From assembly GCA_007570785.1 (NCBI GenBank), contig ML662442.1, forward strand, positions 64,086,285 to 64,150,284: a stretch of 64,000 nt of DNA, written 5' to 3'. Each line of letters begins with the position of its first letter. Within the stretch, counting starts at the first letter, position 1. The translations under genes were made by a program, and so were the position numbers. This DNA comes from Antilocapra americana (taxonomy: Eukaryota > Chordata > Mammalia > Artiodactyla > Antilocapridae). Shown here piece by piece: positions 34,481 through 47,620 of this stretch. Below the pieces are notes generated by a model, which was not told the DNA's origin, made no database searches, and worked only from the letters and a program-made list of their open reading frames with translations.

Positions 34481-35200
34481 TCAAAGAAGAATGTGCTTCC
34501 ACACAGCCAGGAGGTTAGCGTCGACGGAGATTTCTAACACAGGGACCTCAGGTAGTTCCTTTAATTCCCCTTTGCCTATCAGGTTATATATTATTAGATG
34601 AATCCAGAGATTTCCTTGTTCCCTGGTAGGTAGACTTGGAAGTTCACAGAGAATCAGTGGATCAGTAGGGGCGGGATGAGGGACAGTGGCAATGCCAGCT
34701 GTCCGTGTTTCCTGATCAGAGACCCCTGCAGAGGTCTCATACTTCAGCAGGGCCTGCCAGTGCAGTGCCCAGAAGGAACTCATGATCTTTGGTGGACACC
34801 AGCGAAGGGCACCTGGGGATATGACCAGAACAGGCCCCGAAGTGGGCATCTCCGAGAACCCAAACAGCAAGCAAACCAAAGGCCTTCTTCGGTCTTTATA
34901 CAAAAGTATGCTGGGTTCCCTGGGAAGGAGGAAGGGAGAGGGAAGGGACAAGCAATCCTGAAAGGAAGTTTGAATTAAAGAATAATTGTACCCCAAAGGG
35001 GCCTTTTTAAACCAAAGAAGACTGAGTTACCATTGATTGATAAGTTTAAGTTTTAGGTCTGTCATCAAAAATGGGTCTCGGCCATGGCATGTATATATAT
35101 CTCAGTCTCTGCTCCTCAGCCTCTATTTCCCTAGCAAGTATTGTTTTATTTCCTTAACAAGTGTTGTGAGTCTGGCCGCACAGAAAGGTCATCTTTCTTA
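34481..35200. other. Unassigned GC-richer block with a 171-codon minus-strand open frame
   Basis: The minus-strand frame 34481-34996 (MGYNYSLIQTSFQD...) has no recognisable domain, signal or repeat. The opposed + frame 34676-34978 is also open, which suggests composition and not coding. It may be part of an old LTR-type element because it directly follows the repeat-like block, but no terminal repeats or priming site were found. Confidence 0.3.
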
Positions 35201-35412
35201 TACATATGAAGAAGCTGAGAGTTCTAGGCATCAAGTGAATGCTGGTCAGTGGAGAAACCAGAATGAGTTGGTTTTCTTTGTTACTGTTCCATGGAGTGTG
35301 ATTGAGGGAGCCGGTGGGATGGAGACAGGAGGGAGATGAGTACACGTTCATGAAAGAGGTGGAGGAGAGGAGTCTGCTGCGAGGATGAACGGCCTCCGAT
35401 GTGCAGCTCAGT

Positions 35413-35545
35413 TGGAGAAGGCGATGGCAACCCACTCCAGTGTTCTTGCCTGGAGAATCCTGTGGACAGCGGAGCCTGGTGGGCTGCTGTCTGTGGGGTC
35501 TCACAGAGTCGGGCACGACTGAAGAGACTCAGCAGCAGCAGCAGC
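35413..35545 (+). repeat. Bov-A SINE with terminal (AGC)5 microsatellite
   Basis: 'gttggagaaggcgatggcaa' starts the copy, it continues to 'gagtcgggcacgactgaaga', and it ends in agcagcagcagcagc (35531-35545). An AGC repeat at the Bov-A 3' end is a known artiodactyl arrangement. Confidence 0.92.
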
Positions 35546-37704
35546 ATGCAATTCAGTGGCCTCTACTGATGAACACATAACCAGTTAGAAGTACTGTTAA
35601 GCGCTCTGCAGTTGGGTTGAAGTGAAGGGTATATGTTCTCAATGCATTGTGATGTCGACATTTCTCATTGGAGGCAGGACTGCCTTCTCTAGGAGACCTT
35701 TAGAATTATTTGGGAGGGGGGTTGATTTGGGTTGTCACAGTTCCTCAGGCGTGCCGTGGGCATTTTATGTGCAGGGGTCAGTGTTATTAAACCACCTGCA
35801 GTAAGTACATGGAATAGTCCTGAGTTAGGAAGCATTGTCTTGCCCTAAATCGTGGTATCCTTTGTTGAAGAGTTACTGTCCAGAGCATAGTGACACTCTG
35901 AGTCATTTGGCCCTGTGTTTTACAATGTGTGTCTGCAAATTTTAGTTTTGTGTAAAAAATTAAATGGTTGTCAAGTCTGCTTGGTGTTTGAGAAATTACA
36001 GTCACGTCCTTGTGCTCTTCTATAGTACTGGGAGTGATAGCTCTGCTAGAAAATGATGGTCAGATGCTTCCAACTTAGCAATTATTTTTGACTAAGTTGC
36101 AATGAAAAATTAAGAAGCATTTGAAGTTTGTTATACAGACAAGATAGTATTTTGCAGTTCAACCAGCATTATTTATCAACCACATATAAGATGCTGAACT
36201 AAGTGCTTTGGAGGAAATAAAGATGAATCATGAGTAGATCTTGTGCTCATGTATTATACATTAGTTGACTGGGTCATATGGATCCAAATAACTGTAATAA
36301 AAAAGTGTAAAAAGGTGGTATGTTTCATTAGATATAAAATATTAATAGAATTTCAAAGGCAAGATTTTGCTTCTAGTTTGAGGAACCAGGGAAGTAAGTG
36401 TGACTGACGTGTCAATTTTTAAATGAGGATGAGATTCAAGGTATGTCTTCATTTTGGGTAGCTGTATAGTGAGTGAAACTGATTGGGTTTTCTGCAAGAC
36501 ATCATTTATGTGAAGGGTTTTCTGAGTCTCTAATCTTTTAATTTTATCTTTCATCCCATATAGCATAATATGCTAGACATCTGTATTGTCAGTTTCTTGT
36601 CCTATATCCTTACTTTTCAAAGTCTAGTATCGTATTTTAGGCATTTAATATAAAGTTCTGATCAATGGATGAGATAAAGAATGTGCAGAAACTTTTTTTT
36701 TCTTACATAGTGAATTGCTTCAGGTAGATAGCATGCTTTGTGTCTTCACAGTGCAGAAGAAAGAAATCGAAAGACGGCTGTCCTGTCTTTGTTTTGAGTA
36801 CAACCTTTGGGTCTGAATTCTAGTTTCAGAATTCTGTTTCCTACATGCCTATACTCTGTTCAGTTTACTATAAAGAGATCTTTCCATAAACAGCTCTTGA
36901 AAAGACACTCTATTTAAAATAATTTGAAAGTTAGTGATATTTACTAAGAGGCACTGTGACTCATTTGCACTCTGTGACCGGTGACATCTCATGAGGATAA
37001 ATTTATTGGTTTATATTACTACAGAATGGGAAAACTGGACTGACTTTGGATCATTTATATTTCTTTAAAGAAAAATAGAATGTAGAATTCACTGCTTCTG
37101 AAAGCTCCTGACTTCAGGATGGCCTGCTTTGCTATAGAGTTATATTTAAAGTGAATATCTTGATATTCATCCCCTGAATGATGGAAGATGAGCCAGAGTA
37201 GCTGTTCTGTTTCACATGCTTGAATTCAGCCCATGGTGAAGATTGTACTGCAGTAGCAGTTTGTCTTTTTGGATGAACATAAATACAATCAGGAAAGATT
37301 GGATTTTGGATGTGTATTTGGAGGTCCAGTGAGAAACGCTGACATTTCTAAAGCTGTTTTGAAGTATTATATATTGTTTGACAGAGAAGTAAGACCCAGT
37401 ATGGAAACTGTGGATGAAATCAGTTAAGAACTTAAAGCTAATGGAGAAATATGAAACATCTAGAAAAATGTCTAAGTTTCTTTTCACACATTTGACATCT
37501 TATTACTGTTAGTGAACAAATTGCTGATCAAGATAATTTAAATTAAGGTGGTTCACCAGAAGGGTATTTTAAACCCTTCTCCATGATGTAAAATGTCTTT
37601 CTTTCTTTCTTGAGTGATTGCTGCCCTCTAGTGAGATTTTAGTTTTTTTCTCATTATAAAGTCCCTGTACTAAAATCCTCTTAGTATAGAAATAATTGAT
37701 CTTA

Positions 37705-37895
37705 ATTTTCTTTTTTTTTTTCATTTTATTTTTTATTTATTTATTTTTTTTAATTTTTATTTATTATTATTTTTTAAATTGTTTTTGCCATACATTGTCA
37801 TGATATCACCATGGGTTTACATATGCTTCCCCTCCGGAACCCCCCTCCCTCTTCCCTCCCCCCCGGGAAATTTCGCTGCACCAGCCCCGAGCATC
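37705..37895 (-). repeat. L1 3' end with reversed A/T-rich tail
   Basis: A long T/A-rich stretch is followed by 'gtttttgccatacattgtca', 'catatgcttcccctccgg' and 'gctgcaccagccccgagcat'. It is the same subfamily as 14819-14947. Confidence 0.8.
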
Positions 37896-38495
37896 TTTCC
37901 AAACCTGATAATATCTAATTCACTAATATAGTAAACATTTATCTTTATAAAGAAAAAATAGTGCATTTGAAATACAGAATAGCCCTTTAATCAGATAGAC
38001 TAACTTATACAGCAAATTTATGTCACTGTAGTTGTAAACTTGTACTTTGGTCAAGTCCAAGTATAATGAATTATCTTATTATGGAGACTGTTATATTTTA
38101 AAGAGATAATATATTTTAATTTTTAGTAAAGTGCTTCACAAATAGTAAATACTATGTAAGTATTAGTACTTTTAACAAGAACTTTGAACTTTCACATAAT
38201 CTGATATAAACTTTTGTAGGTATTAGGTTTTTCTGCAATATTTTGTCAATTTTTTTTTCTTAAGTTGTGCATGCAGTATTTCCTTGGTTTAAAACCTTTC
38301 GGTAAACTATAATATAACATCTTCTTTTGTATCTTTAATATAAAATAAATTATAATTAGGTAAAGATTAATTCACTTATATAAATTTTGTTTAAAATTAA
38401 TATTAGTTTTATTTTGATCATATGGATTTGATTTTGAAGGTATTCTGAGCATGAAAATAATAAGTACAAATACAAAAGTTAATTTATCTTTCTAA

Positions 38496-38750
<255 letters not shown>

Positions 38751-39302
38751 TGAAATCGCATTGTTGAAGAAGAAATTTTTTTCTCCCAATTCTTATAGTA
38801 GAGATTTGACATCTTTCAATTTTGGGGGGGCGGGCAATATAGCCTCACTTTATAAGTGACCTGCTTCAGCATTTGTTTGTGTAGATAAGTAGCCAAATAA
38901 AAGGCCAGAACAGTTACCGTATCTTGATCCTTTGACTCAGGGAATATGTTGATTCTGGAAGATGATGGACTAGACTCAAGTATTTGTTAGGACTATCCTA
39001 ATCATAAGTCTGAAGGATCCAGTGCTTATCATTGACATATAGCTGGCATTAAGTAAATATTGAATGAGTTAATTAGACCCACCAATTGCCTGTTCAGAAG
39101 CTTGTGGGGATTGTCATCCCCATTTGGGAGAGTCAGTAGATGAATCTGTGACATTCCCTCTGTGCTACCTTTTTTCCTTCCTGTTAGGTACCACTCTCTA
39201 AGCAGAAGGCCCATTGGTGGTGGTAGAAGGTCTGACATCCATTGGAGAACGTGCTGCTTTGTGCAGCACAATTGAAAATGTTAGGGAAATTTGTTGTTTT
39301 TC

Positions 39303-39684
39303 AGTCTTTCTCTCATGTCCTAGTCTGCAACCCTATGGACTGTAGCACATCAGGCTTCCCTGTCCTTCACCATCTCCCAGAGCTTGCTTAAACTCATGTC
39401 CATCGAGTTGGTGATGCCATCTAACCATCTTGTCCTATGCCATCTCCTTCTCCTGCCTTCTGTCTTTCCCAGAATCAGGGTCTTTTCCAGTGAGTGGGCT
39501 CTTTGCATCAGGTGGCCAAAATATTGGAGCTTCAGCTTCAGCATCAGTCCTTCCAATGAATATTCAGGGTTGATTTCCTTTAGGATTGGCTGGTTGTTTT
39601 CCTTTCTGTCCAAGGGATTCTCAAGAGTCTTCTCTAACATCATAGTCTGAAAGCATCAGTTCTTTGGCAGTCAGCCTTCTAGGG
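39303..39684 (-). mobile_element. BovB LINE 3' fragment, antisense
   Basis: 'gactgtagcacatcaggctt', 'cttttccagtgagtgggctc' and 'ggtggccaaaatattggagc' mark the reversed 3' end. The minus-strand frame encodes [20 protein letters not shown], typical of the BovB C-terminus. Confidence 0.88.
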
Positions 39685-40928
39685 AAATAGAAGCAGAAAA
39701 TTATAAAACCTGGAAGAGTGCTTTTTTGAGATGATCCAGAGATCATAGTTTGGGTGTTCGTGTATGTACTGTAAACAGTTTTTATTTTTTTCTCTCATGT
39801 CAGATCATTTCATGTCATCCCATTTCAGGTTTAATAATCCTTAATTCATAATACTCTCTCACCATTGCTCCATGCTGGGCTTATTTTTATTTATCTATCT
39901 GTCTTAAAATAATATCATCTGGGAATCCACCACCTAAAACACAAGCGAGAACTTTGGTAGTAATCTCACCACATTTGTCCTTTTCATCATTCTGTCCTTT
40001 GGCCTTCCTTCATTTAAGCTAACCATCATCCTGAAGTCAGAGTTTATTATTTCTTTGTATTCTCCCAAATTATATGTGTATTTTTAATCAGCTTTAACCT
40101 TATATTCAATAAAAAGGATATCATATTGTATGTGATCTTTTGAGACACACTTTTTAGAAAAACTCAATATCATACTGTCTTTATGTAGTTTTATAGTTGT
40201 CCATTCAAAATTGCACCTGTTTTTGGAAGGAGGCTTGAGGGTTAGATTTCATTTCATTGTTAAGTTTTTCTTTTGTGGAGCCAAGTATATGTAAATAACA
40301 AACAAGCAAGCAGTTAAACAATTTTTATGAGTCAAGTAGGACTTAAAATCATCAGTTGGCCAAGGAGAAGGCAACTCCCAACGGTTTTGATGGCAAAGCA
40401 TTTGGGAACCCATGCCTTCCATTGAACAGACTTAACTGTTCCTCCTTAACTGCTCTGGAGAGAATGCTAGATTCAGGTCTTTCTTTTTGTAATATAAATA
40501 TCTCTGAGCTCAAGAAACATTTCTAATTAGTCATTCATTCATTGTTCTTTTAAATAATTCAATGGGTGCTTGCAACATTGAGAATTCCATCCATTCTTAG
40601 CACATATTCTCATAAAACAGTTTCCAGTATTGATGAAAGATCCACTGTGTGCAGAGGAATGTGAAATCTCGCCAACTTTAGTGTGACTGTTAGCCCAAGA
40701 GTGTTGGCTTGTCATTTTAGAAAAGGCCACTGCCCTTGTAATTCCCTTCTAGATGCCAGAGACTGTTTCTTAAAAACATGTATATTTTTCTAAACATTTA
40801 AACAAAACATTACAAGAAATGGAAAATGGAGGGAGAATAGCACTTTGTCTCCCGTATATAATCAATTGCTTTTAGTTTTTTTGTGTGTAAACTGCGCTGT
40901 TGCTTTGGATTATACTTTTTATGCAGTT

Positions 40929-41208
40929 TAAAAGTGAAAGTTGCTCAGTCTTGTCTGACTGTGACCCCATGGACTGTATAGTATAGTCCATAGAGTTTTC
41001 CAGGCCATAATACTGGAGTGTGTAGCCTTTCCTTTCTCCAGGGGATCTTCCCGCAGGAGACCTGAGTTCCATCCCTGGGATGGGAAAATCCCCTGGAGAA
41101 GGGAAAGGCTACACACTCTAGGATTCTGGCCTAGAGAATTCCATGGGCTGTGTTGTCCTTGGGGTCGCAAAGAGTCAGGACACGACTGAGCGACTTTCAC
41201 TTTCACTT
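40929..41208. repeat. Palindromic Bov-A SINE pair (long hairpin)
   Basis: The left arm (from 'aaagtgaaagttgctcag' through 'agtgtgtagcctttcctttc') is the near reverse complement of the right arm ('gggaaaggctacacactcta' through 'gagcgactttcactttcact'). Arms are about 120 bases with a short centre near 41050-41075. Confidence 0.85.
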
Positions 41209-41355
41209 TACCAGCTGAGCCACAAGGGAAATGCAAGAATACTGAAGTGTGTAGCCTGTCCCTTCTCCAGTGGATCTTCCTGACTCAGAAATCATACTGG
41301 GGTCTCCTGCATTGCAGGCGGATTCTTTACCAACCGAGCTATCAGGGTAGCCCCC
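41209..41355 (-). repeat. Bov-tA SINE 5' part, antisense
   Basis: Continues the Bov-A cluster: 'accagctgagccacaagg', 'gtctcctgcattgcaggcgg', 'ttctttaccaaccgagct'. Confidence 0.82.
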
Positions 41356-43074
41356 CTTTTATGCAGTTTAAAGAATCTAAATATTTGAATATGTATATGG
41401 AAAATTTCATTGCAGTTTAGTTGCAGCCTCAATTTGTATAGTGTCTAGATGTTCAGTATGTGGAATTTTGGTCAGTATTTTACTTCATTAAGTTTACTTT
41501 TTAAAAAATGCTTCAATATTAGTATTGCTTTAGTCCAATAGGATCAGTAAAATAATGTCACATTTGTTTTGTGTCATATTTTATAAACTATTTATTGAAA
41601 TATATTAGAACTTTCAGAAGAATATATTCTATTGACCAGTGTAATACATTTCTTAGAAATTGATATAAACTATATTAATATATGCTTATACCAGTATATT
41701 AAAATCTTACTTATTCAGCATAATGCAAGCAGACCTAGTTTGACTTAATATAAAGCAGGGAAAGTTTTAAAGAACATATATTTAATTATTAAAGTGTTGA
41801 TAAAGAAGTCCATATTATGAAGTGAAATTAACTTGACAAATAGTGAAAATTATAGTTCATGAATAGTTTGATGTATGTAATTTTCATGGAATTTTTCAAT
41901 TTTTAAGTTAAAAGAAACAAATTCTTAAAATTCAAACTACACAGTTGGTATGAAAAAAAGACTAAATTTTAGATACTAATATTTGAACTAATTATTGAAA
42001 AATTATAAGATAAACAGTAATTTAGAATTAATATATAAAATTAAAGAAAGTTAAAATGCATTTTGAAGTAGTAAAGTCTGAATCAATGAGCTACTAGTAC
42101 TGCTAGATGTTTTGGGTAGATGCTGATGTGCTGAAGAGACCATGGCCATCTTTGCACATCGTGTATAAGTAACGTTATGGTGTTAGCCGCTTGAGGGAGC
42201 TGGTAAGATTTAAGCATCCAAGGCTGTGTCTCAGATTCCTACCTTGACCTTGAATGATCCTGTTTTTCCAGAATAAAGCAATACCTTCTCTTTTCTAAGC
42301 AGTACACAATAGCTCATACAGCTAAGAGGGTATTGAAAATTATGCATTTATATGTCATTTCTGCACATTCTACAGTGACGAAATTGCACTGAAAGCTTTT
42401 TGCATAGAAATGAATATGTGATTTCATTCTTTTTTTTTTTATGAAATGTAATTTTGTTAAAAAGTATGTTAGATTGAGATTGCTAAAAGTTTAGCCTGCC
42501 CAGATTATAATAGTTCTTGCAAATCTTTTTTTTTTAAATGAGAAAAGAGTGCTTGGTTAGCATGATAAAATATTCCAAGTGCATTTATCTCATAAAAGAA
42601 AAAATGGAAATTTTTTAGAATGTTCATTTGAACATTACTCCTTCTCTTATTATGACTATCACGTCCCCCAAAAGATGGAGAGTATATGCCCTGTGCTTCT
42701 CCTTGTGGGGAATCTGTTCAGGCGCTGGGCTCCTGGACTTCTAATCACTACAGGCAGGTGGACATCCCAGTGGCCCTGCTGACCGTCCTGTTGAATGGCC
42801 TGGGCTAAGCTGTCTTCAGACACATCAGAACAGCCTCGCTGCACATCATTTAGAACTGAGCAAAGAGAGCTCTTCTCCCCAACCAGAATGTCTGAATCAC
42901 AGACACAGTCCCTGGAGGACCGTCAGAGCCTCTGTCACACGCCTGCCTCTGTGCAGGCCCCCAGGCACACATCCGCCTCTTCTCCCCTTTCATCTCTCTT
43001 TTTACCCTTTCTGTTGTCCCACAGAGGGGAGAAATGGTTTTTCTTTCTGCCCTCCTAGCTTCTTCCCGCAGGAC

Positions 43075-43560
43075 GCTGTGGACTTAGACTGACAACAGAT
43101 TAGCAAGGGAAAAGCAGCAAGTTTATTAATGTGTCCAGTGCACATCCTGTGGGAGCAACCACAGTGAAGAGTAACTCAGTGGGGTGGCTAGAATGTGGGC
43201 TTAAATGGCATCTTAACAGAAGAACAATAAATTTGTAGAGAAGTGACAAGACAAAGGAAAAGGGTTCTAAGCTTTTATGGGTGGCAGACTGTGGGGAAGT
43301 AAATGTGTGGGGTGGGGACTCCACTGGAGTAAGGTTTGTTTGCATAGGTCCACTTTGGCCTTAGGAATTCCCCACTGCTAAATTCCCATTTAGCAGTCCT
43401 CATTTTTCCAAAGTGTCTGCTTTTGTTCAGACAAGGGAAGCTTGGGGAAAATTTCTTTCTGCAGCTATTGATTCTCTTTGTCTCAACTTAAAGTTTGCCT
43501 AATGCCCAAGTGGCGTATTTATGGGGGGCATATTCTGATCCCCTATATCTTTTATTTTAC
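43075..43560 (-). repeat. Possible old LTR-type repeat
   Basis: 'cagcaagtttattaatgtgt', 'ggtggggactccactggagt', 'aaggtttgtttgcataggtc' and 'ccaagtggcgtatttatggg' look like a reversed, decayed mammalian LTR, but the family is not certain and no partner LTR was seen. Confidence 0.35.
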
Positions 43561-43599
43561 TTGATTTTTAATCACATACTTAAATGGATTTACCTTATG

Positions 43600-43775
43600 T
43601 GGAGCTTTATTCTAATCATCTTACAAATGTTAATTCTTTTAATCTTACAACTCTGAGACAGGGATGATTATCATTATTCCCATTTTTCAGTAGGGAAACT
43701 GAAACACAGAGAGGCTAAATAATCTGTTAGTAAGTGATAGACTCAAATCCAAGCAGTCTGGCTCCAGATTCCATG
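43600..43775 (-). repeat. MIR SINE, antisense
   Basis: 'ttattcccatttttcagtag', 'ggaaactgaaacacagagag' and 'gactcaaatccaagcagtct' form the reversed MIR core. Confidence 0.75.
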
Positions 43776-43974
43776 TTCTGTTTTTAAATTGTTACTATTA
43801 TTTATTATAGTGCATGTGTGATATACAATACACATAAGGAACAATATTTGGTACAGAATAAATGCTCAATTAAGAAATGTTCACTATCATTATCATTGTT
43901 ATGAAACAGTGTCCAAAAGTATTCCTTTTACTGGTTGTATAATATTCCATTGCATCATAATTTATTTTACTTTT

Positions 43975-44300
43975 CCCTTGTTGTTAGGCTTTTTTTAAAA
44001 AATTGAGGTACAGCTGACATTATATTTGTTTCTGGTGTTCAGTGTAATGATTTGGTATTTGTATATATTGCAAAATGGTCACCATAATAAGCATAGTTAA
44101 CATCCGTCAGCACACAAAGTTACAAATTTTTTTTTCTTGTGATGAGTTAATGTGTAAGATTTACTCTTTTAGCAGCCTTCAGATATGTAAGACAGCATTG
44201 TTAACTGTAGGCACTATGCTGTATATTATATCTCCATCACTTACTTTTTTAAGAAGTGAAAGTTTGCATCTTTTGACCTCCTTCAGCCATCTTGCCACTC
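43975..44300 (-). repeat. Old L1 (L1M) 3' end, antisense
   Basis: 'aattgaggtacagctgacat', 'tgcaaaatggtcaccataat' and 'gttaacatccgtcagcacac' are reversed L1M 3' UTR. Confidence 0.78.
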
Positions 44301-44759
44301 TCACCAGATCCTCTGTTCTTAATCACTTTGCTTGTCTATTACACTGTAAATTAACAACAGGATTCCTCACCAGCTTGTGGAAGCACCTTCCTGCCTAAGC
44401 TGAAGCCCAGCTCCAGTCTGAGATCATAGCTTCCTCTTTTCACCAAATGCCTTGCCACGTGGAACCCAGAGATGTCACCCTCTTTCTGTTAGTTCTCTCT
44501 TGCTTTTTCTGTTTTGCCCTCACACAGAAGCCTTTTCTTATTGGTGTTTCACGGTGTCAGGTTTTGTTACCCTCTCCCTCTCCTTTCTGCAGTTGTCTGA
44601 ATGTTTCCTCTTGTGCATGAGGGCTTCGTTTCCTCTCTTGCTGCAACTCTGTGAGCACAGCCATCCAACCATCCTGGCTCAAAGTGAGCTGTGGAGTCAG
44701 AGCTGACTCTCTCACCACCCGCCCTCCCGCCCCCACTTTTCCCCAGCGCAGCCTCAGCA

Positions 44760-44930
44760 GTGATCAGCTGAGTGACTTTAAACAATATGGCTAATTCCTT
44801 ACTTAATTACCTTATTTCTAGAATGAACATAATTATAACTATTCTCAAAATGAGATAACACATGTGAAGTGCTTTGGTATAGTGTTTGGTACATGTACAA
44901 TGTTAAATAAGATGGTAGCTATTATCATTA
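44760..44930 (+). repeat. MIR SINE 3' half
   Basis: 'ctaattccttacttaattac', 'tcaaaatgagataacacatg' and 'gtgaagtgctttggtatagt' follow MIR. Confidence 0.5.
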
Positions 44931-46114
44931 GTAAAAAATAATGATAATTATCCCCACTACTACCATTACAACTACTTTTCTTGAGATCCCTTGCCTTCTT
45001 TGACAGTGGCCTCCAATATTCTACTCCAGCAGTTCATAAGCATAGTGAAATCTTTGACTCTTCATCTGCCAGGACTACTCTGAGATCTTAAATCAGGTAG
45101 GGCCGTTTATTACAACTTCCCAGACTCCTTGCTTCAGCCCACAGTATCCTGGTGTTCTGGTCTCCGGCTGAGGTCTCCTGTCTTAACCGTGGTTCTCTCG
45201 TTTTTGCTCACTGTGCTCCAGTTAGACTGCTTCCTTTCAGTGGAAAGGAACTGAATTAAAAAAAAAAAGATGAAATTATATTACTTAGGATTACAAAAGT
45301 ATCTTCATTATTCATTTTGCTGTTCTTTTATATAGCAGAGTCTCCTTGTGTTTAAAATACACATTAAAAACTTGTTCCTCTGACAATTTGCTTCTTTACC
45401 TGAGGTGAATTATATTATTCAGGGAGCATTTTTAGCTGACTTTTGAAGGATATCTGATGTATTTGCTATGTGCTTTTCTATTTAGTGATTGAAGGAATGT
45501 CTGTGGTACTAAGAGGGATTGAAAAATTTCTTTAAATATTCATAAACTCTTCTGGAACATGAGTTAACATAAATGAAAAATGGCATGTGGTTTTCAACAC
45601 TAGCAAAAGCTTTTCTGATCTCAAGAATAATATTTCTGAAATGATTACCCAGTACTCTGGCTAAGCGATAGATTATACTATTAGGAATATAAAATCAATA
45701 CTAAGAAGTATCAAAAATGCCAAATGAAGGTGGCATTTCCCCCCCTTATTTCTATCCTTGTAGAGAATATACTGTGTTGAAAAAAACACATTAATGGAAA
45801 TGAAATGTGACAAGTATTATTTAAGCCAGTATTGTGAATAGATACCCATCAAGGTCCAGTGAATAATGAGAACTGTTGAGTCAAAATTTGATGTTACTGA
45901 AGCCAATAATTTAGAAAATTTTGCTCCTTTAGAATAAATTGAACATAATGATATATGAATAAAATAATATATAACAATGAATATAGAGAGTTAATGAACC
46001 ATACAAATGCCTACTGTTTTGATTTCTGTTAACAAATCCCTGTATTTCTTGTATTTTTTCCTTGTAGCTCTTGTATTTTTTGATAATTCTTAGCATTAAG
46101 TCTTTCTCCTTATT

Positions 46115-46240
46115 GGGCTAAAATCTGTCCCCTGAGACTATAAGCTCCATGAAAGCAGGGACATGCTTGCCGTCTTCAGGACATTATGTATCTGACAAAT
46201 GTGGGAGCTGCTCAGTAACTAACTGAACAAGTCAGTTTTA
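46115..46240 (-). repeat. L2 3'-terminal fragment, antisense
   Basis: 'ctgagactataagctccatg' and 'aaagcagggacatgcttgcc' are the typical reversed L2 end. Confidence 0.6.
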
Positions 46241-46641
46241 CCTTTTACACTTTCCTGCCTTTTCTATTTTGAAGGTTTGAACATGTTGCTAATCTGCCAA
46301 CCGAAACTCTTCTTTGTGGTAATTCTTCAAATACTTGAAGACTTAGAAGATACACCCTCATCTCTTTAGTCTCTTTAGTCAAATTTTGGGAGTTTAGTAA
46401 GTTTGTCCATCATGGAATATATTAAACCCTAAGACATTGCCAATGTTTGACTATTTTTGAGCAATAAAAATGAGTTTTATAATATTCAGTTTAATGTTTT
46501 AATTTTAAGTATTTATTATTGTTTTATTAAAAGTTTTTTAGTTCTGTTTCAAAAAGTTGAGAATATGTCAGAAGAGAGAGGATCAAAGCTGTTATGTGAT
46601 AGAGTAGTTGAGAAAAGATAAACCTGTTTGCAGTTTATATG

Positions 46642-46848
46642 GTGGCTTCCCTGGTGGCTCAGTGGTAAAGAATCTGCTTGCAATGTGGGAGAACTGGGTT
46701 CAATCCCTGAGTTGAGAAGTATCCCCTGGAGGAGGAAATGGCAACCCACTCCAGTATTCTTGACGGGAGAATCCCATGGACAGAGGAGCCTGCAGGCTAC
46801 AGTCTATGTGGTCGCAAAACTGTTGGACATAACTTAGTGACCAAACAA
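46642..46848 (+). repeat. Bov-tA SINE
   Basis: 'ggcttccctggtggctcagt', 'ggtaaagaatctgcttgcaa' and 'ttggacataacttagtgacc'. Confidence 0.92.
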
Positions 46849-46897
46849 GGAATGCAATTTATAGGAACTAAAAGATGGTAAGTTAATTATAACAGTA

Positions 46898-47620
46898 CAG
46901 GCAAACTTCGTTTTATTGCTCTTCATTTTATTGTGTTTCACGTGCTCTGGCCTTGTTTTTGTTTGCTTTACAAGTTGAAGGTCGGTGGTGCCGTTGTGTA
47001 GAGCAAGTCTATCAGTGACACTTTTCTAACGTTTGCTCACTTAGTGTCCGTACGTCACATTTTGATAATGCTCTCAATATTTCAAGCTTTTCATTATTAT
47101 ATTTGTTACAGTAACCTGTGGTCAGTGACCTTCAGGGTGTGATGAACCACACCCATATAAGGCAGCCCACTGAATGGATGTGTGTGTTCCGACTGCCCCA
47201 CTGACTGGCCGTTTCCCCATCTCTCACTCGCTCTTTGGGCCTCCCCTGCTCCTTGAATGGAATAATATTGAAATTAAGCCGGTTAATAATCCTACAGTGG
47301 CCTCTTAACTGTTCAAGTGAAAGGAAGAGTTAATCAACATGGCAGACTTCACTGTCTTATTTTCAGTGATTGTCACAGCCACCCCAACCTTCAGCAGCCA
47401 CCACCCTGATCAGTCAACAGCCATCAACTTCACAACAGGACCCTCCACCAGCAAAGAAATTACTACTCACTGAAGACTCAGATGGTGGTAGGCCATTTTT
47501 AGCAATAAAGTACGGTCAATATAACTTTTATACGTCCCCTCAGTGTGACTCTGTTGTGATATTTGCTTTATTGTAGTGGTTTGGAACTGAACTGTCAGGA
47601 TTTCCAAGGCACATCCGTGA
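46898..47620 (+). mobile_element. Internally deleted Tigger-type (Tc1/mariner) DNA transposon
   Basis: The left end 'caggcaaacttcgttttatt' is preceded by TA (46896-46897). Segments 'acccatataaggcagccc', 'caagtgaaaggaagagtt' and 'gtcacagccaccccaacc' keep the order of the Tigger element I recall. The right end 'atttgctttattgtagtggt', 'ggaactgaactgtcaggatt' is eroded and followed by TA at 47621. About 0.72 kb remains of an element of roughly 2.4 kb, so the transposase core is gone. The small frame at 47370-47576 is element sequence and not a gene. Confidence 0.78.

Noticed and set aside
47370..47576. Small frame rich in Pro, Gln and Ser as a gene
   Set aside because: It coincides with internal sequence of the Tigger-type transposon relic.
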